Source of the DNA: Ignelater luminosus
Taxonomy: Eukaryota; Arthropoda; Insecta; Coleoptera; Elateridae
Length of the DNA stretch: 64,000 nt
Reading direction: 5' to 3'
NCBI GenBank assembly: GCA_011009095.1
Contig: VTPC01004136.1
Coordinates: 53,808 to 117,807, forward strand
In this document: one piece after another, positions 45,526 to 58,700 of the stretch
Layout of the letters: every line of letters begins with the position of its first letter
How positions within the stretch are numbered: the first letter of the stretch is position 1
Position numbers and translations under genes: made by a program
Notes under the pieces: generated by a model
What the model saw: only the letters and a program-made list of their open reading frames with translations
Database searches by the model: none
Told to the model about the DNA's origin: nothing

Positions 45526-48046
45526 TCCGTATGTAACTCGAAAGACTATATATAGGAATTTACCATTTCCATATTTATATTTCAAAAAACGATGATTAAA
45601 AAAATATAAACTGAACAGTAATCTGCTAGAAATATTTTTAATGGCAAAATAAACGATTACGTTACATAAATATAAATTTCTACTATTATATTACATTTCC
45701 TAAGATTTTTCTCTATGGCCAAAGAATCTGACAACCCAGCTAAATTATTCAAATTATCCGCCTGGAAGCATTCAAACTAATCACTTAGAAGCCTCATTTC
45801 AAAAGTAAGAAAACGAAAATCAAGAACAAGAAATAACAATGTTAAGAAGATTTGAAGACTTGTATACAGCACTTCACTTACATCTGTTTGTTAATTATTG
45901 CAAGCCAATTTGTATTTTCTTCATTTTGCACTATGTGGTGACACTGCTGACTAGTCAAGTATGATTGATTACTTTTGATTAGTTTGTTATATCTTTACAT
46001 TAAAAGGTAGGATTTGAAGTGTACATGAAATGTTTCATAACACCTTTCAAGAAAATACCATAGATTGAAGCATCACTCAAGATAACAATTATTCTGCTGT
46101 TTACATTTCTAGTTTCGCAAAAGTGTGTGTCTTAAAACTCATAATACTGATTTTTTCCCTTTTCTGTGTCATTTACTACATATCAGAAGAGGCAGTACCT
46201 TATCTTTTCCTTATTTCAATTCTTCTTTTTACCAACTACGACACTCTTAAAAATATTTTCCCCCTTTGTATACCTAGAAAAAATACGTTATCATTTCATC
46301 GAGTTTGTTTATTAGGTGAACAATATTTTTATAGGTAAAAATGTTGTTATCCTTTTATCAACCTTATCGTGCAGCGAAATAATTTTATTTCCCGAAAAGT
46401 TGCCGCCTGCAATAAAATGAGTAATACAGTAATATCAACACAAATATTAATGTTGACGATAATATACGGCGCCAAACGCTCTTATCAAACAAAGAATTTC
46501 GTACTAAATCCGTATCTCAAAACAAACGTCATATTATATTCTTTGATGGACATTTTAAAAATAGCGATGTGATAGCCGGAATGTGCATATAAATTAGAAC
46601 CAGATTTTTTTTTATATTCGACATTCTCTACCAATATCGTCATACGAATCAGAACACTGATTGCACAATAAAATTCCACACCGGATTAAAATTAATTGTT
46701 AACCCAAAATGGTCAGTTTTTCGTTTTCACGTTTGCCTTGACGAACTTTATCAATGGAAATTAAAGAACTACCTGTTAATATAATTTTCGTTGTTAACAG
46801 TCATTAACTTTTCCGGTTGCCACTTTATTATTATTGTTGACAGCATCAAATGTATATTTATTGCATAATTGTTTTTGTGCAGTATACATTATTACCAATT
46901 ATAAAAGTAAATACTAACGGAGCATTGCGCTTGGGTGATGCTTTCCGGCTTTTATAATGAGTTAGTAAACATTTTATGTTTGTTCATAATTACAGTAATT
47001 GCTATTCGTTTTTTAATCTTTCCGTCATATGAAACACTAATAGGTGAAATCAGGCTTTATAAGTTAATATTCAAAATAATAATAATCATTGCAAATAGCA
47101 ACTATTTATCATTTATTTATTCAATAAGTTGTAACAACCTATTAGAACAAGTAAAGATGAGAAATTTTCTGTCGAGTCATGAAAACATACTGAAACTTAA
47201 TACTAATTAGTAATTACTTAAAAATGGCTTCGCTTCGGGGGGCCTTTTAAATAACAACCAACTCGCAACGGACATAAACATGTTTAACATTAAGACAAAG
47301 TTGAATTTCACGGGACTCGATATCATCTCTTTTAAGGTTTTTAAAAGGAAGAGACTGCTGTGTTATAGGTTTCACTAGAAAATTATTTACATTGAAAGCT
47401 GAAAAGTGAAAAATTAATTTATGATTAGAAACAAGGTAATAATTTTGAACGAAGAGTTAGTTTTATCTAGCCTGCATATCTGTGTATTATATTGAGACAC
47501 TGGCTTCACATCGTTCATTTATTAATGTGTTTTGAATGATAAAGAAGATAATAATAAATAATAATTTTAATCTTGAATAGCTGTAGAAACATCTACCTAC
47601 ATGGCTGAACATTAACACTGCAGAGTTTAATATGCAGAGGTATTTTATACAGAGTGTCTAAAAAATTGTGGTAACTGTTAATACCACAAGATTCTTTGTT
47701 CGCTAATAGGATAATAATGTTCATCTGACATATACGATATTTGTAGGACATACTGCATTTGTGTAGTTTGCAGAATTTGATTCGGAAGGTTACTTCTTGC
47801 TTCTTCACACAAAGACACTTCCTAGCATGTTTTATAAAATGTTCACCTTTAATTCCGCCCTCTGTGGTGTTACTAAATTACGTTTTCAAATATGGATAAG
47901 GTACAAAAAATGTTTCTCAGTAGCACCGTAGGTTGTTCTTTAACGCTTGGAAATACAGTTTTTGTTTGCAGTAAGTTTGTTAATTTCAATAGCATAATTA
48001 AATCTAATACTGCCTGTAATATTATTGTTTAGCTGTTTTCTATTAT
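45526..48046. other. A+T-rich stretch; nothing firm
   Basis: Only short open frames. A TACAGAGTGTCT word at about 47650 resembles a transposon tip, but I found no partner. Confidence 0.4.
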
Positions 48047-48882
48047 ATGTGTGTCCCAAATTCGTGGCTCACCATTGCCTATTTTGGAGATCAGCTTACT
48101 GATGCTTTCTATTTTCAAAAAAGTCCACGGTTTATTAGATATTCGCTGAAGACAGAATTGTTCGATTTTTTATAGTAGATATGGGAAATTTACTCCCAAA
48201 TACAGAAAAATAATTTTCACCATCTTCATCGTTTTGTTTCACTTCGGTGGTGATACGTAAACGCAAAATGCTTTTAATAGAACGCCTACTTGATTTTCAT
48301 ATTGCTGAATAGCATATTTTAAATGCTTTTCAGTAATATAGATTTGACAGTCATTCCTTTGTTTTATCAAGTTATGAAGTGAAAATCATTTTCATCATCC
48401 ACATGAAAATCGTGGATTGTTATCAAATAAATTGTATTTGTTATGTAGCAATTGCTAAAGCAAAAGAAATAATACTTCTTAAGATATTTTATAGGGGCAC
48501 TAACAAGTAGCATCAGATACATCAATAAGCAGTTTTAGCCAGTAGTTGTTAATGCCCGGTGAAACATCTTAAAAGCGTCTTTCTTTAAACGTGTTATTCA
48601 GTAATATTAAAACCAAGTAGGGGTTCTATTTTAAAAAATGGATTTACGTTTAACTTCTGAAATAAAAATGACTCTTTTGTGTTCGACGGTCAATTCTCTA
48701 AAACCGCCTCTTTGCCGTACTTATCAGATAAGTTCGTTTTTAGAGAATATCTAGTGAGTTTAAAATTTTTTGAGAAAACAAAAACATTAGCAAACTGAGC
48801 TCTAAGATAGGCAACCTTTTTTCCAAATTAACCAATTTCGTATCTCTTATGGTTTCCGAGCCACGAATTTAGGACACACTGG
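48047..48882. mobile_element. about 0.84 kb inverted-repeat element, same family as 31.7 kb MITE
   Basis: The left end GTGTGTCCCAAATTCGTGGC is mirrored by GCCACGAATTTAGGACACAC near 48869-48880. The right arm read inwards gives CAGTGTGTCC, then GGAAACCATAAGAGATAC and GGTTAATTTGG, the same words in the same order as the arm of the 31681-32235 MITE. The left arm diverges after about 25 bp. The interior is non-coding. Boundaries good to a few bases. Confidence 0.6.
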
Positions 48883-51800
48883 ATGTAATCTGAATAGAAA
48901 AATTAATACTAAAAACTAACAAATCTTTGCTATTTATGTCGTCATTATCAAGATTATTTACACATATCAAAATAGCACAAGAGCTTATTTATTAAGCTGA
49001 CCCCATCAAGTAAACTTGTGAGAGCAATAGAAACCAATATAAGCAACAATTGCAACATACTTGTAAAACATACTCGTAAAAACCGCAAGGTGGGATGTCT
49101 GAGTACAGTAGGCGATAGAATGTGGATGTAATACATATCTAGCTGATAATAGTTGGAGATTGCAGCTTTGTTTCTTATCTTCTTTTCTCATCTATCAACT
49201 TTGAAGGTTACCACATACCTACTAATCGAAACAACTAAAAAAAAACTCGGACTTTGTTCAGTAAGCTAGGCTGGGTAGGCTGCATTAATGCCAAGCTGCA
49301 TTTAAATTATCATAGTAAATAAGTGTAGATCAAGAATAATTTCTTCTTTCATTGTACAGCCCCAAGGAATTAATGGGTAGCTATGGATGCAATAATAAAT
49401 TTGCAAGGTGAGCTCTTGAACGCTACCTATATTAGAAGACACCATCTATCTAATATTATCTGGACCAAAAGAAAACTGAGAGACACTATCTTACCCATAT
49501 AATCTTCACTTCCATATTTTGATTGATCCAGGATAGATGGATATTCACCGTATACATATATTTTTCTTTTCCAAAAGATCATCAGGTCACAAACAGTAAT
49601 TATGAAAATAAAAAATTCCACTTATTTTTTCCTTGTTGAAAATCAATGTAACTAATTATATTTTATGTTCCTAACGCCGTATTCTTCATTCAATATCTTC
49701 CGGTTATTCCTATTTAAATACACCTAGATCGTAAATAATCGTTTGAATACCATAACTGTGAGGTCAAAACCTCATAGATAATTAAAGTGACGTGACAATT
49801 ATAGTGTGAAATAGATCTAATATTGAAGTGGGATGGTCTTCCATTCAGCAATTCATGTTTATTAATTTATTATCATCCGGAAAGTAGAGAAAAACGTTTT
49901 TTGTGTGTATTGCGCTTTAGAACAAATGCAAACAATTTTACGCCTCTTATAGCTAACTATAATAATCAACTATTACAATCTTTAATAAAATTCCAATAGA
50001 AATCGTCCCCATTATTATTAATAAAACCAATACCTTGTAGAAAATTCATTATTATTGTTTATCATAATAATAATAGCTTACTTAAGGGAAAAAGTTAGTT
50101 CTCTCAATAAAGAACACAAAGAAATAATGTACTATTTCAAAGATCACAAAAGCGAAACTTTCACAAATCATTCACTAAGCTTAGGAACTAAAAGTTTTTA
50201 GTAACGATATCATCAATCGTGTAATTTATTGTATTTTCAAAACGAGTTTTTTTTATCAAAATTAACTTCCCTCTCTCAAGTGATATGCTTGAATGGTTAC
50301 ACTTGTTTGCTGCATTGTTACGGTCTGATGCTGAATCGAAATTTATTTTATAAGATTCATAAGATAATCAGTTAGTTCAGGTAAGTTTAATTTAGATGTA
50401 CTAACAGGAAAAAAATGAAACTGCCCACTTGATGATACAAATAGTGAACATGCTTGATAAATTAATTTATCAAAAACAAATTAGTAACATCTCTCGAGTT
50501 CAACAGATTTTCTAGGTATTAGTACTGGATTGTTTGTTTTAACATTTAAGAATGTCCAATTAATAATAATAACATAAAAAACTGACACTTCTACTTTTCA
50601 ACGTCTATATTAAAGATTCACTTGATTAACAATTACTCATGCTAGAACTCATCATCTTCACAGCATGTGGTATTAACATTCTTAATGTGCAATAATAAAG
50701 TAAGTCGGTTTTATTAGTCATTTTTAAAGGTACCTACTATTCTTTGTAAGTACTAATCAATAATAAGAACGAAAAAAGTTAAATTTACTTCGACAAGTCA
50801 TAAACCCACGCGTACATACATACAGTGCTGTGGTAATTTTATTCACAGTATCGCGACGTTGTATTCATTCATTCATTCATACCTTTAAATACTACTATTG
50901 CATTTGACATTAACCAGTAGATCTATAAAGTAACAATTTTGTTTTTATGAACGTAAAACCTACACGCATAGATAGAATAAAAGTAGGATAAATTCTAGTA
51001 ATTGAAAATATCAAAAGAAAAAGTTATCATAAAAGTAATTAGCATCCACACATATCCGTTCATTAATTAATGTTTTTAAGGGGTGTATGCAGCAGGCCTA
51101 TGACCTTGCTAGGCTGAGGGCACAGCACCTCCACTCCTGATGGCCAACCTACGCGAAACACCTACGGATTTGCCCACGTTCACACCTGCCAGCTTAAGAC
51201 AGTTCTTCACCTATCCGCTCATTAATGCTGCTACTACTGACTTTCGATGTCCACCACGAGAAGTTGTGGTGAGACAAATGGAAATTAGGAACTCCTTATA
51301 TGGAATATCTTCTTTGGTTCACGGTAGCGTCGTTCAGATATTAGGTCATTTAGATATTAACTTAGATGGAACAACTTGTTTTATTTATTTGGACATTAAA
51401 AAAGATGCGTGTTCACTCTTCGATACTAAACGAAACTTTTAATTAATTCTACATACTTAAAAGATTCCGTTTTTAAGTAATAAGGTAGCTTTGTCTTTCT
51501 TCGAATAATCAATAACATTCCAAGATAATTTTAAAGTGGTTAAGCGTACGAATTTTCCAAGAATATATAAAAGCAGATAATAATTTCTGGATGCATAATT
51601 ACCATATACTATCACCTTATGTATATCTTTGTACTGGCAATTCTATACAGTGACCGATCCTCATCTCATCCATACAAATAGGTATCTTGTGTAAGTGCTG
51701 AACGTTGTTAACATAAAACCAATTAAAGCAGGTAGACTGCAAATTTTATTATACGTGAAGACGATGAAATGAATATTTGCAATAGGCGTGGGTCGTCCAA

Positions 51801-52609
51801 TGTATATTTAAAAGTTGTATTTGACATGTAATTAAAAAATAAAGTTAATGCGAAAGAATTTTATTGCAAGTGCATCATAAAATGAGACATGATCGCAGAC
51901 TATTATAAAACATCGAAAAAAAAATTGAAATTATAGTTCCGTTTTGCATGTCTTGTCTACTTAATGTGAAGGTCGAGAAATCTGAAACCTTATTTAGATG
52001 GAAATTACTTGTAAATAAGCAATAATAAATTCATTTAAAACCTATTACTTTTGCAAATATCGGAATAATTCAATTACTAACTAGAAGTCTCTTTTAGTTT
52101 GGTAGTTCAACTTTCAATATTAAGTGCCTATCATTGCCTTATTAGCATTAATACGATCAACACCTATGTAGTTTATTTCCAATGTTATTTCGCAGCCAAA
52201 ATGAAAAATAATTTTACAATGAGAAGAAAATCTTCTAAACTCAATTTTAGAAATACCAAACTAAACCTCGAATGTAAAGATCTAATCAGTCAATCGATAG
52301 ATTGAATAATACTTAACGTATTTACAGCATAAAAAAAACTCACGTTAGATATTTTGTTTTGCTGGGTTTATAGAGAAACAGGAATGTACAAAATTCTAAA
52401 TATACTGATTTTGAACTGGAATGTATCAAGAATCTATGACCCAGAATCACTTCAAGTCAAGCCAAATTTGCTTGGATTGGTTATAAAATTTAATATGTGA
52501 ACTAAATAAATAATTCTTATTTCATCCTGAAGAAGCTGTTTGAATCACGAATTAAAAGTTCATTAAAACTACGTTTTCGTCTTGGTTTTTGGACCCCAAA
52601 AACATCAAA
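48883..52609. other. mostly A+T-rich; GC-rich island at 51085-51290
   Basis: The island carries a plus-strand open frame of 100 codons (51140-51442) beginning MANLRETPTDLPTF, with splice-like signals (TATGCAG near 51090, GTTGTG|GTGAGA near 51270), but no known domain. An ATTC microsatellite (about four units) is at 50863-50880. Nothing else seen. Confidence 0.4.
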
Positions 52610-52726
52610 GGCTTGTTCCAATATAAATCTCAATTTATCCCTGACTGTCACAAATTTTCTCTGCACAAACTCCTGACAGTCAAGAATAGTATGCAACTAG
52701 TTTGATAGTTATGTTGGAACAAACCT
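52610..52726. mobile_element. about 117 bp hairpin MITE
   Basis: The left arm has the words GGCTTGTTCCAATATAA and TGACTGTCA. The right arm read inwards has GGTTTGTTCCAACATAA and TTGACTGTCAGG. The arms nearly meet, so the unit is close to one long hairpin; no coding content. Confidence 0.55.
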
Positions 52727-55700
52727 ATAGTTAACACGACACACGATCTGTCTAGTCGGAGCTTAATAATATTAATTCATAGTTTAAAAAATAGTAATAA
52801 ACAGTGGCATACCTACGGAAAGTTCAAGGGGTGCTGTAGAAGTGGAAAGTTAGGAGCACAAGGAAGAACACCTTTTGTGTCCGCCTGAAGGACTCGGGAA
52901 TTCGCTTGTGTTCAGACAGAAGCCCAAGAGCATCTCCCTTGTGTCTAGCAAGTAGTTGGCGTAAATCCAAGCTTGTAATGCCGCTGCTATTAAATTATAA
53001 TTTGCAAATAGTAACACAACGGCAGAAAAATTGCGACTACAAAACTACTAGCTACCTGCAACAAAATTTCGTTTATACACAACTAAACCATTTACTTAGT
53101 GGTTACCTAATTTTGACTCACAGTAACAAAAGTTTAGTAGTAGTCCTATAGACTCCTTTTTCAAAGTACTGTATTTTCAAACAAATAGCGAAAGCTTTCA
53201 TTTTCCATTCTTCATAATATCGAGAATTCGGCAGAACAATATTTTGCAACATGGTCATTTTAATTTTTTTTGCATCAATATCATCTGATATTCTTATTTG
53301 ATTTAATTTGCTGCATCAGGATTCGTTTAACTCAGATATTAAAAGAAATATGAAAAGTGAAGGAAACCTGAGCTAGTTCTAACTGAGCAGCATAATTAAA
53401 CTTGCAAGTGCAGTTTATAATAGTTGTGGCGACCTTGGCACTCACTATCTTCAATGTCAAAAAAGACTAATTTATTGATAATTATTGATTATAATCCGCT
53501 TGATATGCATGTAAGCAAATCGCAAAAGGACTTAACTTTTTTAATTATGTTTTGGCTTTACCAGATTTGTCGCTAAGTGCTCAAGAAGATTGATGATTTC
53601 TGTATATAGGTCATTTTCAAAACTTCTAGACCTTTCCGTACACCTCTTTTGATTACATTTTTTTGGATCCTTACTTGTATCTTTTGGTCTTGATGTGCTT
53701 CCAACAGTATCAGCAAAATTGATTTCTGTACCAAATTTCCATTTATGCACGGATGTATCTCAAGAAATATTCAGTATAGAAGATCGGTTAAATTAGGAAA
53801 AAGTTGCATATTTTAACGTCTGCAATAATCTGAAAACAAAATCTGATATGACTTAGTTTGCTTTCTAAAGTAACCTCAGAAATCAAAGATTTTCTATTTT
53901 CTTTTTTTTTGGTCATCGTTTTGATGATTCTGCCTTCTACGCAAGGTTTGTACGAGAAAATTGGCTTTTAAAGTTTACTATGAACTGTCTATAAAATACC
54001 TTTTTAAGACTTGGGAGTATTTGAAGTTCAAAATCGTTGTTTTATCAAAATTACGATTCCTTCTAGGCAAAGACAAATTAATTAGATCGAAAAGAGTAAA
54101 CAGGACAGACGTAGATTCTGTGACTGTCTTTATACGAACACGTTTATTTTACGGTGGCTAAATTTCAAGAGGATTTGGCAAAACGTGTTTTGATATTATC
54201 ATGTGCGATGAAAGCTGGATACTTATACTAGTATGATTTCAAAATAAAATTTAGCTCTTGGTTTACAATTTTCATTGATAGCTTTGGAACTGAAAGGTCC
54301 AAGAATAACAGCATCCATTTTCTCTAAAATCGTGCTACAGCACCTATTTATTTGGCTTGGGTATTAAAAGAAATTAAAAGTAATGAGTGTGCTAGGAATA
54401 TAAAAAGATCAATGAATTTTTAGATGCAACTACTGATTCGAGTCATTTCTCTTACAACCCAGACCAAAATATGAGATCGTTATCTTAGGAGATAGGTTCA
54501 GAAGAATTGCACGAATAGAGATCAAAAGGAACGCTGTGGAGATCGAGGGTGACTATTCTGAGAGGAAAATTCAAAATATTTCTCTTCCTTGTATCTTACA
54601 AACAGAACTACTTATTAAAGATCTGATATAATTTTTTAGCTTCAAAATTACGAAAACTAAGCACAATCCTGCTTGTTTGTAGCTCTGTCTATCTGATCAT
54701 CTATAAAGGTGTGTTGAATTGAATTGAAAAAATCTTTTTTTATTGAGCAAGAAATTATTAAACCTGATCAAAACGCAACCTACATTCAGTAATTAAATAT
54801 CACGTCTAGTTATATCATTAATACCTAACAAAGTAATTGGCCATAAAAGCTTGAAGACGATTCTAATTATCTTCAAGTGTAAATCACTTCCTATATACAA
54901 TAAACGTTCCCCTCATACACATTAGACATTACACGCATGTACTTACCAGTCTGTTCAATTTTCAACCGTACCTTAGATACAATTAATAGTTAACAGATGT
55001 ACTAATTAAATCAGATATGTTCTTAATTTCCAGATATTTTAGAAGTAAAAATTAATACTTATCGTTTTAAAACTTACAAAAACAAGATTTGTTCATTAAA
55101 AGAGAAGCATCAAAGATGTTATTCCGTTAATTGCATAGTAATGCATCTTAATGCAAGCTTTCTAGGTTTTACGACTTCTTTCCAACTTCAATTGGTAATA
55201 TAGCCGGAAATGAAAAGCATTTAAAATGTCAAATGGTAACGTTTGTTTGTTAATAATAAAACACATATTGTAATGTCAACAGGTTAACTACCGATTTAGT
55301 CCATTTACGTTGGATTCTAAACCTAAAGAAGATCTTCATTTCTAAAATAAGAGAAGGCATCTTCTATAAAAGAGCAAAAAAATAATAAAATTCAAATTTC
55401 TATAGAAAACTGCAAAATTTCATTTGAGATACTTTTAAAGTTATGCGATTTTAGTGAGAACCGTTACTGCCCCAAACCTGAAAATAAAGATTTTATTTTC
55501 CTTATCTTGTCAATGGTATTTCTTGTTTGTTTGACTTCTATAAATTATATTCAAGGTATTAACTTTAAGTGATCTAAAGATAACAAGTAAAAATAGAGCT
55601 AAAACGATGATCTCATTTCTTATTCACAATGCAACGATTAAAATTGCCATGAACTATTATTATTCTTGCAAAAAGTTATAGCACAAAATAAGATTGATTG

Positions 55701-58700
55701 ACACTTCCACACAATTTTATTGGTTTATATTCATCCAACGTTATTAAAAAAAGTACGTTAGATTTAATTAGCGAATTTATCAATGGAACAATTTACAATC
55801 TACGTCAGCATTTTCAGACCTCATTTTCGAGGGGGACAAGTGTTTGAAATTGAACCTGATGTTAATGTCAAGCCAGCTGTCATAAATAACATTAATTTCA
55901 CATCATATCATACCGCTGTTTACCGACCGTAACAGAATACGGTCGTTATTACTTGAGAATGGATAATGACATTTGGACATGTAACAATAACATTTTTAAA
56001 TGCTGGCGTTTTGTATACGAATATTGGCAACCTATTTATCAGACTCTTATTCTTCCAAGGTGAAAAATGTCGGTTTATTTTTAGAAACCGAGCCACGTTA
56101 ACATATTTACAAAAATAAAATAAATCCCTATTCGTGATATCCAATTTCTACAACAATAGCATTTTTTAATCAACACGGTGAAGGTGAAGGACGCGATCTG
56201 AGAATTTCGACCTTGAAAGTTGTCATGATTGTAACACCAAGTCGTGCTTTGAATATACAACAATACATACATATATTATAATAATTATTCCAAAAAAATT
56301 AGAACTTCTAACGATATTAGCATAAACCTTGCCATTTTATTTTTTTTTTAGTAAAACTACCTCAAGTTTTCTTAGAATTAACTGTTGGTGGAAAATTAAT
56401 GAATGGACAACTATCAAACTGGGACTAATAATCATCTTTTATTCCTGAACTGTATAGGACCGGTCTCGAGATATTAAGTATCTCCCTTATAAGTCTCGGC
56501 CGGTGATAATAACATTCTGTAATTACCATCTATACAAGAGATCTTGGATAATAACGACACATCCGGCGATCTGTGCGACAATTTAAAAGCTTAGGTACTA
56601 TATACTACGTTGGATTTAAGAATCAGTTTTTAAATTCTTTTCTAAAACTACAACATGAGATTTTAATGGACCCAAATGTAGATTTCCTTTTAATAGCAGT
56701 ATTACAAAGTAGTAGCGCCTTTGAATATTATATTTATTGTATTCTCTTATTTGAACATAAAAGAAGGCATGAATACATTTTTATTGGGTTGTGTGGATGA
56801 TGAACCTACACAATGATTTACTGATTTAAATGAAATTTACCATTTGAAAATCCTGTACCGTTATTATTGTAATCAACCATATTTATCTTGATGCCATTTA
56901 AGCATTAATATCAATACAACATACATATACACAATTTTTTATCGTACACGTTTAAGAATACTAATACGGTACATACATGAAAGGGCATCTGTTGAGGTTT
57001 TTAATTACAAAAATGCTTCTAACAAAATGACTAGGCATAAAGGTTCTACTGGTAGACAAAATTTCTTATGATACCCAAATTGGTACCGCCTTTAAAATTT
57101 TTTGTATACGTACAGGTTAACATTTATTTAATCCGTTATATTAATACATAAACAATCTTAATGAGCTGTAAAACAAATTCATAGACGGGAGAAAACGAAA
57201 ATATCTCGAAAAACTACAACATAAATTCGTAAAAAAGCGTAGGCGTGTGCAGAGGATACATGAACATAAAATTTCCAGCATTAAAAATCTACTCTTGATA
57301 AAATCATAAATCATTTTTGATTTGAAAAAGTATAATGCTCAATGGACATTAATTATCTGCTTAAAAGAACTTAAATAAATTTGCATTTGTGAGTGTGTCC
57401 TCAAGACCATTATACTCAGAATTCTTATTCTCTCTAAAAGATTTATTCTACCTTTTTTTTTTTTATTTTAATACATGTATTCATAGTTCGTACAACCATA
57501 TGAATGAATTACCGAACATAAAACCGTCTGTGACATCGCATAATATTCTTGACGTTTCTAAATTACCTACATAACCACACCAATAAGTGGAAAAAATGGT
57601 TATGACGTGTATTTTATTCTTGTAGGATTCACACCTAATTTAAGACCAAATAGAAAATTATACTCAACAATATCCTGCTTGATGAATGGTTAAACCAATA
57701 GAAAGCAACGGTCCTTTTTGATTTGTTAATCACCTAGTGTGAATGAACGCTTGCAAACAAAGCATATTCAACTAAAAAGTACAATAATTCTTAATTAATT
57801 AAAAAAGAAAATGCAAGAATTATAATGAGCAACAAGTGATAACATTCCTCAAGAATTAAAATGAGGACCTGTCCTATTCCTTTATAAGATCTTTCAGATT
57901 GAATAGACAATGCCATTAAAAAACTTGAGACACTTCAAACTGAAAGCAATTATAAGCTAGTTTCTACAAAATACCAATTTTGCCATGCACGCCTTGAAAT
58001 AAAAATACGTAAAATATCTTCCTTAATAACTGTTGATATAATAGGCACTAAAAGAATTATTTGGATGTGATGGGTGTAATCATATTGATTCAATATCGCA
58101 GACTATCTTTCATAGATTAACATAGACAAACAGTAATATCAAAACTGGAATGTCAAAATATTTTGCTTTTGGCATCATGAGATGATTTCGAAAGATCAAT
58201 TAATTGTTGTAGTCACCTAACAAAATAACAGCAAGAATGTTATATTCACATCCTACAACTGAGAAGCAATTGGACTTGCAAAGAATTTAGATAGATAGAT
58301 AGCACAAATTGACAAAATCACATTTATAATGCGGTATATCCAGCATTGCAGAAATCAAGACGAGAAGAGATGCTTGTCCAATACTGAGTAACATAAACGG
58401 TAAAAATTAAATTATGGTCCTGTAGTATGGGCATTGGCATCAATCATTCATTTCAGCATCAGCACTATTTCATCTTTTTCCCACAAACTTCTCTAAAAAT
58501 TATACCTTGAAAACAACAGATTTTTCATTTCTGCGTCGTTCGTCGTTTCCATCGAGATCCTTGTAAGTACACAAAGATTATAAAATGTCTTATAACGCAT
58601 AACATCAAGACTGAATTATTATGTACAGCTGCTAAGGCATCTCATGGTATGAATCACCTTAATTCTAAACAATCTCCTCTTCGTTGCTCCTCCAAGCAAA

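Noticed and set aside
53541..53750. Minus-strand 69-codon frame, Lys/Arg/Ser-rich
   Set aside because: Looks less random than most, but I recognise no family and see no splice sites; too short to call.
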